Positions 34,970 to 47,591 are shown, numbered from the stretch's first letter. The stretch: 64,000 nucleotides of DNA from Diadema setosum (GCA_033980235.1 CM067075.1:11134292-11198291), one strand, 5' to 3'. A program made the numbers and translations. The notes: a model not told the origin generated them from the sequence alone.

Positions 34970-35570
34970 GTATTCACGCCTGATTCAGAAATGCGTACAC
35001 AGTGACAAATGCAAAGGGAGAAAGAGTTTATGTTCCGCATCAGTGGGGCTCCATTCATCTTGCCGAACCCTAGCGTCACTCCTCTCCCCCTCCTCCCCAC
35101 CCCAGACAATGCCCTAGTCACGTGACCTGGCGGGGTGCGTAGGGTCAGGGCGTAAATCCTGCCTGAGGGCATGTAGTGTCTCCCAGGGACGAGGTGTGAG
35201 GAGGTTGAGCGGACGTCGGGAGGAGGAGTAGGGTTAGGGGGAGCGAACAACAGAGACTCGTGAGGAAAAGGAGAGCGGTGCTGTATACTTGACGGTCTGA
35301 AATGAAAAGTGATTTAATATTCGTGTCACGGAGTGAGACAGTGGGAGAGGCAGCTCATTTTTCTACTCCAAAACTGGCTGACAACCTTGCTTTCCGTCAA
35401 GCGCGTCAAGCGCGGGGTTGTTGCCTTTGTGTGGACAAAACTGTAAGGGCGGGCCTGAACGATGAGCCGTTCCCCGCCGAGCTCTAGGCGGTGTGGAACG
35501 GGAGGGCACGGGGAAGGTAGCGGCAGACACGAGGGGAATTGTGAGGGTTCCTCCGACACGCTCGTTTGGA
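34970..35570. promoter_or_regulatory. CpG- and GC-rich island, probable promoter
   Basis: The first strong GC-rich island going in from the left, with CGGGG, GCGGACGTCGGG and GGCGGTGTGGAACGGG words. It contains GTCACGTGAC at 35117-35126 next to CTGGCGGGG (an Sp1/E2F-like site). Frames on both strands (86 and 117 codons left, 61 and 95 right) have no recognised domain. Most likely a CpG-type promoter and first exon; direction not determined. Confidence 0.45.
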
Positions 35571-37557
35571 TATATTATTGAAGGTTCTGATAAAGGGGGT
35601 GCTGTCATTGGGCATGACGTATTCATTTTGCCAAGTTTGTATACACTCATTGTTGTAAAGCTGACAAAAACAATAACTTAATTTTTCATCTGCAATAATA
35701 ACAAAACAACAAAACAAAACAAGCAAAAAAAAAAAACTGGTCTATTTATTGAGTGATGTTGTGTTAAAATCAAACTATCAAACCCCTCATTAAATGAATG
35801 CTATTTATTTTGGCAAATCCACAACTCAAGGGCACCGGAAACCTTTCTTCAGGTTTTACATCCTTCCGCGATATTTGATTACTCACGTTTGAAAGGAAGA
35901 ATTAAAGAAAAACAAAAAACAAAAAGAGAAAACCAACTTTCCGCGCCAAACCGAATCACCATCTATTGAGCGATTCCCTGTTAAAAATCGGAAAGAGTCA
36001 AAAAGAAAATGATTCTTTGAATGATCCATGTACAACTTTTATCAGTTATCCATCAAAGCAGATCGTACTGACAATACAACAGTTGTTTCTTTTTTCACTG
36101 CTGTATGATCACAATAACTGAATTGAAATTTGGCACAGTACGCTCATTACTATAGGTCACTTCCTTTTTTGGCCTCGGTACATTTCTAAAAACCAATGGA
36201 TTTGATCCTGTTTACTAAGTATTCTCGGAAAAATATGGATATTTACTTGTCTTTCTATTTTCGCTGCATTTCATCCAAAACTATGTATCTGTGACCGGGA
36301 CGCAATCCTTCATGTGAGGAGCACTAGGGTAATATGAATTTACCGTTACGCATAATAGATTTCTCAATGGAATGATGTCTCCATTAGTCTTTTGAAAAGG
36401 AAATTGATTGATTGATTTATCAATTGATGGATCGATTGACTTGATTTATTGGTTCCTGCATTATCATTGTACATGCGCATGTACACGTGTACACACACTA
36501 AGCTGTCTACAAAGTAATTAATTTTGTCTCCAATGGTTTAACAATGTGTAACAAAATGTATCAGCGATACAAATAATACACAAGGGCAAGTTAATGTGCC
36601 TGCAACCCTTATACAGGTATCCATTTAAAAATAGAAGGGATGAATAACTTGAGTAGAGATATGATAGAAGAAAGGGGAACGGAAGGAGAGGTTCTTTTTG
36701 CTTTCATGAAGGTTTACATGAAGTTATATCACAATGGATCAGTGATAAGCAAAGCAGGACTTTCTCACCTTGGTGCAGAATGAGCAGTTTTGTATGTCAG
36801 GTCATGGTCGGTCACATGGTTACGTAAGAGATTGAATGCGGCGATATTTACACAAAGGAATTTCATGTACAGTACACATACATTGATATCCATAGAGTAA
36901 AATCGTTTTTTACGGCTTTCTTAAAAGAATACATGGCTTTTTATTTCGAATACTACAAGGGAAAGAGTTCAAAATATTGGGTCGGGTGTGTCTGGGAGAT
37001 TTCAGAGCCATCACCGCTTTAGGATTATGCAAATGAAATTTGTCAGATTGTCTTGTAGGATAAAATGAATATTCTTGTTCAACTGGAATCATGAGAAAAA
37101 AAAAGATGGTTAATGTATGTATGTATGCGCGAAACATGAGTGAGTTTTGCAAAAAGAAAATAATGTCATACACCTTGAGTGTTTTTAATTCTGCGAATGA
37201 GAATCTGAATGGTCCTGATAACCCGAGTTAACTGGTGCATTCACGCAGTGATAGCTTTCTTTCGTAGAATACACTGTCATTATGTCTTTGAAGTTACCCA
37301 AACAATATTGCAAAGTGGAAGAAACGATAATTTTAAGGAGTTATGAAGTATAAGTAAAATATTAAATGGTACATTATACTCTATTATTTCAACATGACGA
37401 TACACTATATCAGATAAAGACATCATGTTTAGCAGCTGACGAAGATCACACAATATTATATTGTAGCATAGGAGTACTTAATGTTGAACACGACACTTCT
37501 CAGATATTCACGAATGATAGTCATATCAAACTACTTATTTCCCACTGATGAAATCAA
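35571..37557. other. no gene seen
   Basis: A (TTGA)n-like patch with GGTTCCTGCATTATC at 36400-36460 resembles the R1/R2 repeat edges. An 87-codon minus frame (36910-37173) has no motif. Confidence 0.4.
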
Positions 37558-37800
37558 CTTTTATTATACACTGCAATATACGCAGACGATATGGTTTTTC
37601 AGCGCACTCTAGCTACTGTCCTGAGTTCATTCTATCTGACCTCGAAAAATATGGCGTGACACAGATTTTATGCACACACTAAAATGTATGTTTCGACTCT
37701 GAAACAATCCCTAGACCAAATACAACAGGGTATCCTGTTTGACAATTGGGAAATTCCGCTGAATCAGCGGTCTCTACTCTCTTGTAAATCCGTCCGATTA
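37558..37800 (+). pseudogene. possible reverse transcriptase fragment with YADD box
   Basis: One plus frame reads YTAIYADDMVF (37559 on), the form of the catalytic YxDD box of reverse transcriptases. After one stop the same frame gives LKQSLDQIQQ, DNWEIPLNQ and SCKSVRL, in the order expected for the segment after the box (SLxxIxxWxxDNxLxLNxxKS). No upstream reverse transcriptase blocks were found. Short and broken; LINE origin is inferred. Confidence 0.4.
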
Positions 37801-38025
37801 ATACGTACTTTTGTCTGCTGTAAAATGATTGTTTGAGAGATTATGCATACATTTATTCAATTCATACACTTATTCGGTAATGAAAATTGTTTAGGCATAA
37901 ATCTTTTTATTAAATGTAACAGGTACAATTCAGCGAAAGCCAGAGACTTATTAACCATGCGGGCTTGTTAAAATAGAATCTATCCTTATCCTAAAATATG
38001 ATCATTAGACTATCAAATAATAAAA

Positions 38026-38165
38026 GTTACCGACAACATAAAAGGAGCACAGAGAGAATAAAATATACTAAAACAGGCATAAAATTAAAATTGTTAAAAG
38101 TTGTCGATAATATGAAAGGAACATGGGAGAATGAAACATACTAAATCAGGCATAACACAAATAAC
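38026..38165. repeat. tandem duplication, two units of about 70 bp
   Basis: AAAAGTTACCGACAACAT, AAAGGAGCA, ATATACTAAAACAGGCATAA recurs 70 bases later as AAAAGTTGTCGATAATAT, AAAGGAACA, CATACTAAATCAGGCATAA. Confidence 0.75.
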
Positions 38166-39068
38166 AAATAAATAAATCAAAACAAAATGAGGTATCGAAC
38201 GAGACTGTTGTATCTATACAAGTATACTTGCTAACAGTACAAAAAAAAAAAACTCGATTGAAACACATGTGAAGTACAAAATAAAAAAAGAAAATTATAA
38301 TTCAAATTTGTCCATGATGAAGAAAAGGCAAGAAAATATCGAAATTTTATCTTGAAATTTGGCAAAGGCAGCTTCTAAAAATCTTCAGGAATTCTGGAAT
38401 TCCAAATGTTGCATCCATTACTTTACGGACTGTTTTTGGGCACGAGCTGCACAAAATGGATAAATATTAGATTGATGCCGTGTGTTTTTTTGGGTGAATT
38501 TAATTTCAACGTTTGAAGTAATTAGTAAAAACAAGTGGAAGACCATAAATGAATGAATTATAGATCCGAGCAACATCCTAGTTCTTTGGCAAACATGTGT
38601 ATCAGATTGATAATTTTGTATTAAATGTAGTAGACGACACTTGAATTAAAAAAAAATAATAGGTGATAAAAATGGGTGAAAATGGGGAAACCTATGACTA
38701 AAGCGACAATTATGTGGTGAGTATTAATCTAACGATTACACTTTTATAACGTTTATCTGGGAGACGATTTTCAGTGAAATTTTGACGAAAATGAATGCCA
38801 ATAGACGATAATTATTGATTTTGCTGTATCGGACGTGCTCACCTGTAACAACGAAATTGAAAGCAATCGACAAAAAGGGCGGACAAAGTGCGAACTTGAA
38901 TGACAATATTTCAGAATTGGTCGACAAATTACAGACGAAATTGAAATACGCATTCCGACATTCGAAAGTGTCCCGGACGAAATTGAAAACACATTTTTTT
39001 TTTTGGTATAAATTTGAATGAAATATTTAGAGAAGTGGTGGGAAAGTCTATTCACTAAAGGCACGTGA
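38166..39068. other. no gene seen
   Basis: GACGAAATTGAAA or ACGAAATTGAAA occurs three times (38851, 38934, 38978). The 118-codon minus frame (38771-39127) and 68-codon plus frame cross this and show no domain. Confidence 0.4.
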
Positions 39069-39416
39069 CGTCTTGAGAATGAGATTAAAAACAACAGGAA
39101 GAGGTCAATGATGGAAGAATTCAGCACTTAGTAAAGTAAAAGAAAAATACAAGCGAAGATCAAAAGAAGGCATGAAAAAGAAGCATCATCCACATTCATC
39201 CTGTCCATCCTTAAAAAAAATGACAGAAGTGGAGGGAGAACATCTTCATCCAATAGAAAAAAAAAAAAACCCAAGTGGCGTCTTGAGAATGAGATAAAAA
39301 CACAAGGAAAATGAGGAATTCAGCACTCCATAAAAAATAAAAGAAAATACAATTGCAGATTAAAAGAAAGCATGAAAAAGAAACACCATCCACCAATATG
39401 TCCACATTCATCCTGT
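39069..39416. repeat. tandem duplication, period 210 bp
   Basis: CGTCTTGAGAATGAGAT, GAATTCAGCACT, AAAGAAAGCATGAAAAAGAA (or AAAGAAGG...) and CCACATTCATCCTGTC occur in both units (39069 and 39279). The second unit lacks the central part of the first. Confidence 0.8.
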
Positions 39417-39808
39417 CAAGCCGGTGTCATAATAGCACCACTTTATGTTTACTTTATGCGGTGCAACCATGGCGTCTTCAGGTTGAATTGATACGAGCCA
39501 TTAAACCTTGGATTGTCATTCCAAATGGCCGATGAAATATGATTGCTCATTTTGTTTTTGTTTCTTGTCTATGCTGTGGAGACTTAACGTAGGGTAACTT
39601 GCATAGGTTGCCCTCGCATCAGCCACAAAAGCTGCACGCGTTTAGATCACGCACCACATACAAAAGAACATTATTCAGTATGATACACACACCCCCACAC
39701 CGCATGGAGAAAAGGTGATTAAATGAAATAAAACATAAACCGTTCAGCAATCAAAACATAGAAGCTCTACTTATTGTGCCTCCATCATGCAGGCGTGTTC
39801 TATTTTAA

Positions 39809-40366
39809 AGGGAAGATAAACCCCAAGAGTAATGTGGATTGAGTGAAAGCAGCAACGTTAGTAGAACATATCAGTGAAAGTTTGAAGAAAATCGGACAAT
39901 CGATGCAAAAGTTATGAATTTTTAAAGTTTTGATGTTGGAACCGCTGGGTGAGGAGACTACTAGAGGTTATGACGTATGAGTGGACAACAATACCAAGAA
40001 AATATAAAGAAAATTCTGCAAAAATCCATTTTTCATGAAAATTACAAATTCCATCAACTTGATATTGACATATGTTAAGGGTAGCAATTATTCCTCCTGC
40101 TTTCTGAAAGCGGTTGGTCCATTGCTCTTTCATGATTGTCGGAAAGTGAATATTTGTTGAATTTCCTTTATATTTTCTTTGTATTGTTGTCCACTCATAC
40201 GTCATATCCTCTAGTAGTCTCCTCACCCAGCGGTTCTAACACCAAAACTTTAAAAATTCATAACTTTTGCATCGATTGTCCGATTTTCCTCAAACTTTCA
40301 CTGATGTGTTCTACTAATGTTGCTGCTTTCACTCAATCCACATTGTTCTTTGGGTTTACCTTCCCT
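39809..40366. mobile_element. TTAA-flanked palindromic element, family A, copy 2
   Basis: 558 bp between TTAA at 39805-39808 and 40367-40370; ends AGGGAAGATAAACCC and GGGTTTACCTTCCCT. It matches 6132-6689 nearly base for base along the whole length. Equal length and intact target duplications suggest recent spread of the family. The 104- and 115-codon frames are arm translations. Confidence 0.9.
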
Positions 40367-40370
40367 TTAA

Positions 40371-41177
40371 GAGAAAATCAACCCAGAATAAATAAACTTC
40401 AAAAGAAAGAGCTAACATTCCCTACAGAACGATACAAAAATGTCAAAAATCGAATAAGAAACAAGGAAGATATGGCATTTTAAAATCGTATTTTTTTTAA
40501 ACATTTCTTGACCAGTCCAAATGAATATTCCTGAGCGAGTTGATGACGTTATGCCCTTACAATTTTTCATGTTTGTTATATCTAAAATACTGAAAAAGTA
40601 TTTTTTTTTTTTAGCAAATACATGTACAAGTAAAAGCATCTTATCATACCGTGATATATCAGAGTTAACAGTTATTTTTTTTTTTAATTTTGGTGGTTTT
40701 ACGGCAAGTTTTGTATCTATACACCTGAAATATAAGATTTTTGTCATTTCTGTATATGAAATGAATATGAAATTGTGATAACATGACATCGTCAAGTTGC
40801 TCATTTGAATATTCATAAGGACTGGTCAATTTTTTTCCCCGAGAAAAAAAAATGTTCAAATTCGAAATGTCATATCTTCCTTATTTCTTTATTTCTGTAT
40901 CATTCTGTAGGTAAATTTTTCTCTTTCTTTTGAAGTTTATTTTTTGGGTGGATTTCCTCCTCTTTAAAAGGGTACATGAGGATATAGAAACACGCTCACA
41001 AACAGAGTGAAGATTGAACAAATGTTGAGCGAATGTTGGTGGATAGTAATGACTGGACCAAACTTCATGTAACAACAAAACTCAACGCTGCCCCAGATGT
41101 GGTGACCAAAATACCTTTATGCAACTTCGTTGACCAGACCAGGGAGGTGAGACACCTCCCTTATAGACTGTATAGAC
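40371..41177. other. no gene seen
   Basis: An inverted likeness links AAATGAATATTCCTGAGCG (40521) with TGAATATTCATAAGGAC (40806), with GACTGGTCAATT or TTGACCAGTCC outside: a fold-back of about 340 bp spanning roughly 40500-40850. Long frames on both strands here (134, 85 and 64 codons) cross it. Confidence 0.45.
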
Positions 41178-42000
41178 AAGGAACTCATTCTGAACCGCTG
41201 GGCGTACTGATTGCGCTGCTGATGATTCAAAAATTCAATTCAACAAACTCCACAGTGAATTCAAAATTGGATACGGCCCCAAGTATTTCCAAGATCCAAC
41301 AAAGTTTGTACCATCAAAACGGTTTTCATGCTCGGACAACTTTAAGATTTTTTTTTATATTTAAATTTCTATTGATCAAATAAAAACACAATTACAGAAT
41401 CAAGACAAAAAATTATTGACAAGATTACACAAAGCATCAATAAACATTTAAAAGAGAAAGCAGTTCGTTTAAACACTGATATCAAATCTCTTTTTTTTAT
41501 GTAGAAGGAGTTTGTTCTTTTTCTTGGCTATGAAATAACACTTATTTAAAATCCTCATTAGATTTCAGTAGAGCCAAGACCTTCAGTTATAGGAGAATTA
41601 CCTTGAAATTTACAGACATAAAAGTAGTATTTTATTAAAAGAAAAACATAAGTTAGGAATTTTTCCTCAGCTGCATACAAAACATTTTCTAACTTTAAGA
41701 ATAATAATGTTAACTTTATGTCACCGTTTCGATCTGATTAGACGTTGTGATTTGACACCGTGTGTAGGTAAGGTGCGTTGCAGATCATGGAGCGTCTAGG
41801 CTGTCCCCTAAAAATCTTCAGCACGATTATCCAGATATAATCTGAAAATCAACATTGCCAAGTTAGACACAACAACGACCTCTAAAAAGCATCCACAATT
41901 ACTAAATGGAATGAAGCAAGGTCGTGTCTTAGCACCAACTCTTTTCATAATCTTCTTTAGGATGCTGCTCCAGCAGGCCACTAAAGACCTAAGAAGATAA
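41178..42000 (+). pseudogene. LINE reverse transcriptase fragment, broken
   Basis: Plus strand. At 41178-41204 KELILNRWA resembles the KExILxRWxEHF block before the reverse transcriptase domain, in a region otherwise out of frame. At 41784-41840 IMERLGCPLKIFSTIIQ matches the LxRLGCPxKFLxIIxxLH block, then a stop. At 41902-42000 LLNGMKQGRVLAPTLFIIFF matches the catalytic-domain block NGVKQGCVLAPTLFxIxF, and the frame ends at TAA 41998. Order and strand fit a non-LTR element. An AT-rich insert of about 450 bp separates the first block from the rest. Confidence 0.6.
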
Positions 42001-42153
42001 ACCGAATAAGAAATAAAGTGAAGATTTGGTAGGGCATCTCCATAGACTAATACATAAGCACAGTTAATGAAAAAAACGAAGAAAGGAGAAGGAAAAAAAC
42101 ACGTGACTTCACAGTGGCTGATGGAACCAATGTGCTGTGAATGTATATATTTA

Positions 42154-42174
42154 TGCGTGCGCGCGCGCTCGCGG

Positions 42175-42210
<36 letters not shown>
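42154..42210. repeat. alternating GC then (GT)n tract
   Basis: GCGTGCGCGCGCGCTCGCG followed by about 17 GT units. Alternating purine-pyrimidine with GC at one end is the classic Z-DNA-prone form. The 183-codon minus frame (41808-42359) gets its HTHT run from it. Confidence 0.9.
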
Positions 42211-42211
<1 letters not shown>

Positions 42212-42737
42212 TGTGAGAGTCTGTCTGAGAAGAAAGACAAATGATAAGGGACAACTGTGTTATCAGAAAATGATTGATAGATTCTATACATAGATCACTA
42301 ACCGTGTCAAACCTTCTTAAACAACTAGCACAAACAAATATTTTGGTTTCTTTTTGCACATATGCAAGTTGTAAAAATAATTAATTTTTAATGCCTTTTT
42401 CCTCCCATCTTTATCATGATTGCATCATTATATTTTTTTTTCATTCTAGTTGCATATGCATTACTTATTTATTTATTTGTTTAATTATTCATTCATCTAT
42501 TACTTTAGCCCATATTCATATCTCAGTTGTGAAAAATATTGATGACAATTAAAACACACACACACAAAGAAACCCAAAACACAATATGCTAAAATCGGTT
42601 TATCTTCTTCATCCACACACACACACACACAAAATAGTGCAGCATTACCCATAAATTTACAGGGTATCTGCAAAGTGAAATCTTCACAAAATAAAGTAGA
42701 TCTCTTTGTTTTCATGTTATCAAAGGTATACAACTCA

Positions 42738-42847
<110 letters not shown>

Positions 42848-43363
42848 GCCCTACAGATATTATTGTGGTGATTATAAGAATTTCACACATCATGTAGCAA
42901 ATGCATCTATCAATATCAAACACTAATATTTTTCGCGAACAATAACTGTCGAGTAAAAAGAACATAGTGATTCTCAAACCATCAATAACTGTTAGCCAGT
43001 GTGGCTTTTTTTTGCTATGTTATGGAAGTGATTCCTCAGTAACGACATTGTGAGACGAACGATGAGAGTGGGGGATTAAATATAATGTACTATACTGTAT
43101 CATCGGAGATCAAGGAAGCGAACGAGAAACGATGCATGATATATTAGCAAAAAAAAAACCAAGTCAGAATTTATGATAGCCTTATAGTCGCATTACAAAA
43201 CCAAAATATGAGGATACAGTCACACCTTTATACGAAATGCCTATTGTACCTTTAGTCTCCTTATTTCGGCCTACTTCGCACCACCTCAAAGGAACTGAAC
43301 CCAACACCTCATGAGATAAATATCAAAATTGATATGATCATTCGCGCCCAAAGACAAACCGAT

Positions 43364-43390
43364 GTCACCATGGTAACACGATGACGTCAT
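43364..43390. promoter_or_regulatory. RFX X-box next to a CRE palindrome
   Basis: GTCACCATGGTAAC (43364-43377) is a full palindromic X-box of the RFX type (GTNRCC/GGYNAC halves). Four bases later ATGACGTCAT (43381-43390) is a perfect CREB/ATF site. Both lie in a locally CpG-richer stretch (43255-43440). RFX sites drive ciliary genes in animals, and RFX next to CREB occurs in some promoters. Which gene it serves cannot be seen. Confidence 0.55.
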
Positions 43391-43441
43391 TAGAAGGCGA
43401 AATAGGCACTCTGCAAGTGTATACGACAGAGTCCAGTCAGC

Positions 43442-43482
43442 AGAGAGAGAGAGAGAGAGAGAGCGAAGGGGGGGGGGGGGGG
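43442..43482. repeat. (GA)n then G15
   Basis: Eleven GA units, GCGAA, then about 15 G. Confidence 0.95.
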
Positions 43483-44974
43483 AGGCAGATAAAATGTGCC
43501 TGTAAATACTGGCGAATCTAAGTTAACCTGACATGTATTGATTGCGTAATCATGCGATCTGTTCTTCTCACCCCTTCCTTTCCTTTCTTTTTCGGATGCA
43601 CCGTCATTTTTGAGAAGCGACTTTTAAGAGTAAGCAAATAGGCCCGATCAACACCTTGCGTGCAGTCACATCGAGTAATGTTTACTGAGTTGAAGTGATA
43701 TACTGATGTGCAGCTCATGTTCCGTGTCAACGATCAGTAACAATAATGATGATACCATGTGTATTATATTCATACATGATCACAAAGTTGTCGTGCCTCG
43801 GTGCACAAAGCTTTAAAGGAGTCTGCAGTGGAGAATACAGAAAACGTCGATGAATTCAAGAGATCGAAAAAATAACCGCCAGTATTCATCATAATAAGGC
43901 CTACTATCAATAACACAACAAAGAAGAAAGCAAAGAGACTTGTGCTTTCCAACAGTGTTACAATGTTTGACCTTTTGAAGATTATGAGTGTGAACATTCT
44001 CTTAGGCTTTATTTACATACCTTTACATATTTTTTACTTAATTTTGTTTAATTCTTTAATTCTTTAATATCCTTGAGTTTCAGTAGATGCTTGACAAAAC
44101 TCTACTGTTACCTCACCTAACATAATGCAGTCTTATGTGGGGAAATTGTGGCAAATCTAAACTGAAAAAATGTTTTCATTTTACAAAAGAAGGCTATATG
44201 AATTTGTACAAATTCCACCTTAATGACACATACTGATCGTTTATTTCAGCATTTAAGAATCCTTAAATTAGATAACATCAATGCTTTCCAAACAGCAACA
44301 TTTATGTTTAACTATACAAACAAGTTTTACGTCACGCTTTTCACGATTATTTTCGTATAACAAAAATATCTATTCACATCCAACCCATACTTGAAAGCTC
44401 ACTAATCCTTAAGACAGTATGATAGGCCTATGGAGCTGATGTATGGAATGTTTCTCCTAATATCTGAAACAATGAACATCCTTTTTAAAAACCTTCTAAA
44501 CGAAATTAAAGTTAATGATGATAATAGCTATTGTTCTTGAATCACTATATTTGTATCTATAAACATATTACATATAGAAATATATTGTGGTATTAACAGA
44601 AATATATTAATATCAGAAATTATATCTATAAACATACATGTATTTAATACTTATATCAATTCATGATCCTTTAAGTCTAATCTAATTTTTGTAAGTAGAA
44701 TCGAATCATGCCATTCGTGATTCCACCCCCACCTCCTGCACTTGCACCTCCCCCCTTTTTTTTTTGGTGTAAATCTTTGAAAAGAGTTATTTAGCCGTTT
44801 TGTCACGAGGATAGGGCTGTCATTTCATCAACCATCATAAAGTATGTTTATTGTGACGGCCCCTGCAATGTGGACCATATCTTGGAAAAGAAAATGCAAA
44901 TTTACTGTATTCTGTATCTAAATGATTTACTGAGTTTGTCTGTAAGTTCAATTCCCCTCAGCAAAATGGCATCT
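43483..44974. other. no gene seen
   Basis: TAGGCCTA at 44423; C7T10 junction at about 44749-44765. Frames of 70-79 codons have no motif. Confidence 0.45.
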
Positions 44975-45125
44975 TTAATTCTTTATGTGCCACGTTCGCA
45001 CCTCCGACTCAGTCGATGGCGTGCCAACTTCGCATATTCTGCTCAACAAACAAAGCCGCCGAGACCGATCGATAAACAGCTAATTACTGCTAATCCCGCG
45101 GCACAATGAAAGCGTTTCTCGTGCT
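44975..45125. promoter_or_regulatory. small CpG-rich patch with homeodomain-type sites
   Basis: CpG-dense 150 bp with ACTCAGTCGATGGCG, GCCGCCGAGACCGATCG, then AGCTAATTACTGCTAATCCC: a TAATTA and a TAATCC (Otx/Bicoid-type) 6 bases apart. Could be an enhancer core or an exon end. Weak evidence. Confidence 0.25.
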
Positions 45126-47589
45126 TTTGTTCCTCTCATATACGGCTTGCATTCTATGTGGTGATCGACTATCAAGCAGTGTTCCCAACTAGATTTACTC
45201 GTACATTCTCTGTTTCTGTCACGGTTTAATGTGCAAATGCCATGCCTTTATAGTAATGTAGCAACTGGTCATTAAAAGAAAAAATATACAATAATTATAT
45301 CGAAACAAAGCTTGGCATTCCTCTTTAACTTTGCCTGCTATTACGCCCATCTTAACAGAAATTTGTAGAAGTTATACAAATTGGAAAAACATAATTCTTT
45401 CACAAAGCATGACTACCTTCGTGTCTCAGAATAACGTGGCACACAGGGGGTTTCCACCATGGCACATAAAGAGTTAATTTCCAACATCTATGTGTTATTA
45501 TTGTATTTTCGTTTGTACCTTGCTTCTTCTTCTTCAAAAAAAAAATCTGTGTGTATTCATGATGAATAAAATTAGAAAATATAATTGTTCAAACAAACAG
45601 CTTTCCTCATTTAGATGGATGCATAAGGAATGTTAAATGAGTAGTCAGGTCGATCAATGTTTTCATGTAATCTTTAGTCAATATTCATTTGACTTTCCTA
45701 CTGGATGTGAAAATAATAAACCTGCATCCACCCAAGATGAGGAAAACGACATGAAACAGCTTCCCCCCCCCCACACACACACAAGCACAAACAAACATTA
45801 AACACAAACGCGTTCCTTGCCCCCCCCCCCCAAAAAAAAAAAATAGAAAGAAAGAACAGAAATTGACACCACAAACACAAACAGAAAAAAAAACAAAAAC
45901 TTTCACTATCTGAAAACCCCTCCCATTCAATCCACAAAAATCAACGATGTAGATGTAATTACTTGTTATCGACAATTAACACGAAAGGGATTTTTACAGT
46001 GTATATGTAAATTTATTTCATGGAAACAATTGTCAGAGGGTAATCAAGGAGGGTTTGACGACACACCTTCTACTTTGCCATAATTGTTTTGACCAACATC
46101 TTTAGAATTCCATAAAATCCTTATTTCATGTATAAGATTTTATAGGAATTTCAACTGCCCCCTTCATCTGGAGAAGGCACGGGAAAGGTTTCCACAATTT
46201 AAGACAGATAACACAGTTAAGTTCGGATGTAAATCAATGACGTTGAATGATATGCCATGTTATAAAGTAATTTACTCGTATAGGCCTATTTGTATACAAA
46301 GTATCCAAAAATTCCCCCGATATCGAACCTGCAATATCAATTTCAAATCTACATGTACAAAGTAGCTAAAAACACTCTTTATTGATATTGAACAGTCAAT
46401 AACCACTGCAAATATTTATGAGCACAATCTAAAGCTAAGGAAGATATCAGTTCTAACGGACTTCAACTAAACAATCGTTACATTTCGTCGAACTGTTTTT
46501 TTTTTTTATAGCCTTTGGCTCATTGCCAGAAATTAAAGTATCAGAGAGCTCTTCAAATAAAAAAGGAGGGAGGGCTCAGTCGCTATTGTCACCGGATATT
46601 GTTGACGGCTTTCCTAACCTTTGACCTACTGATTATTGAACCATCGTGAGGACGTGTGGTAATATTATCGTGCGTGACATGCTATACACATACATTCAAG
46701 GCAACTTTACATGCATTCTGCACAACGTAATCTGATATAGCTCACAACGAATTCAGATGCATGAGTGGGCATTATGAAGTCATCGCCACAGATTCGGATC
46801 TTTGAATATTATTGTACAAATTACCGTGTTGCTTTTAAAATTTATACTTCATTAAATAAGCAACAGGAACAATCTAAGGGTGCACTGACGAGATTCGTCA
46901 TGTTTTCATTTCTCAAATAACACTTACATAATTCGTTATTCCTTGCTTTCAAGCCTTACGTGGGTGTAGACAATCATGTTAAGTATTATTTTGTGGTATG
47001 ACTGCTAAGGACATGGGTTATGACAATATGCACATTACAGTTTACAGAATTGCATTCGTACATTTTCGGTTCAATTTCCATTTTAATGAAATTGAACTTT
47101 TCAAAACAATTTTCCTACAATAACCCATCTACATATCATTCTCTGCCTTGTACGCAATTTATTTAATAGCCAATAACAGCATGTAAAAAGTACATCATCT
47201 ACTCACACACAAATGCATGTAAGGAATTTAAAAACACAACCTATGGAAATGGCAAGAGTCATTTACATGCTCACGATAAAAATTACTCTTGCTTGTTTAC
47301 GATCGAAAAGATTGAAATTCACTCAATTTCTATTGTGATTCTATTGTGTATGTATGTTTTTGTAGTTATTGATATTGTTACTGTGTTGTGTTCTTTCGCG
47401 AGCTGGATATGATTTTGCAACCAAAATGAAATACACAGATGCATTTGAAGTCCATGTATCTTCACTTAGAAAGAGTAATGTTTGCCATTTAAGAATACTG
47501 CTTACGTAGCTTGAGCGATTGATCATGATAATTTTCTTCATTCCTATAGAAGAAACAACAAGAAGCACAAGAAATAGGAGAAAGGGTCA
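45126..47589. other. no gene seen; C12A12 tract
   Basis: C and AC tract at 45764-45784 and C12A12 at 45820-45843, followed by GAAAGAAAG. TAGGCCTA at 46281. The 79- and 96-codon minus frames are the translation of these tracts. Nothing else recognised. Confidence 0.5.
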
Positions 47590-47591
47590 TA

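Noticed and set aside
41808..42359. 183-codon minus-strand open frame, the longest in the window
   Set aside because: It includes a His-Thr run from the GT microsatellite, overlaps the plus-strand reverse transcriptase remnant and shows no domain.
45685..45975. 96- and 79-codon minus frames rich in Phe, Gly and Val-Cys
   Set aside because: Made by the C-run, A-run and AC-repeat tracts.
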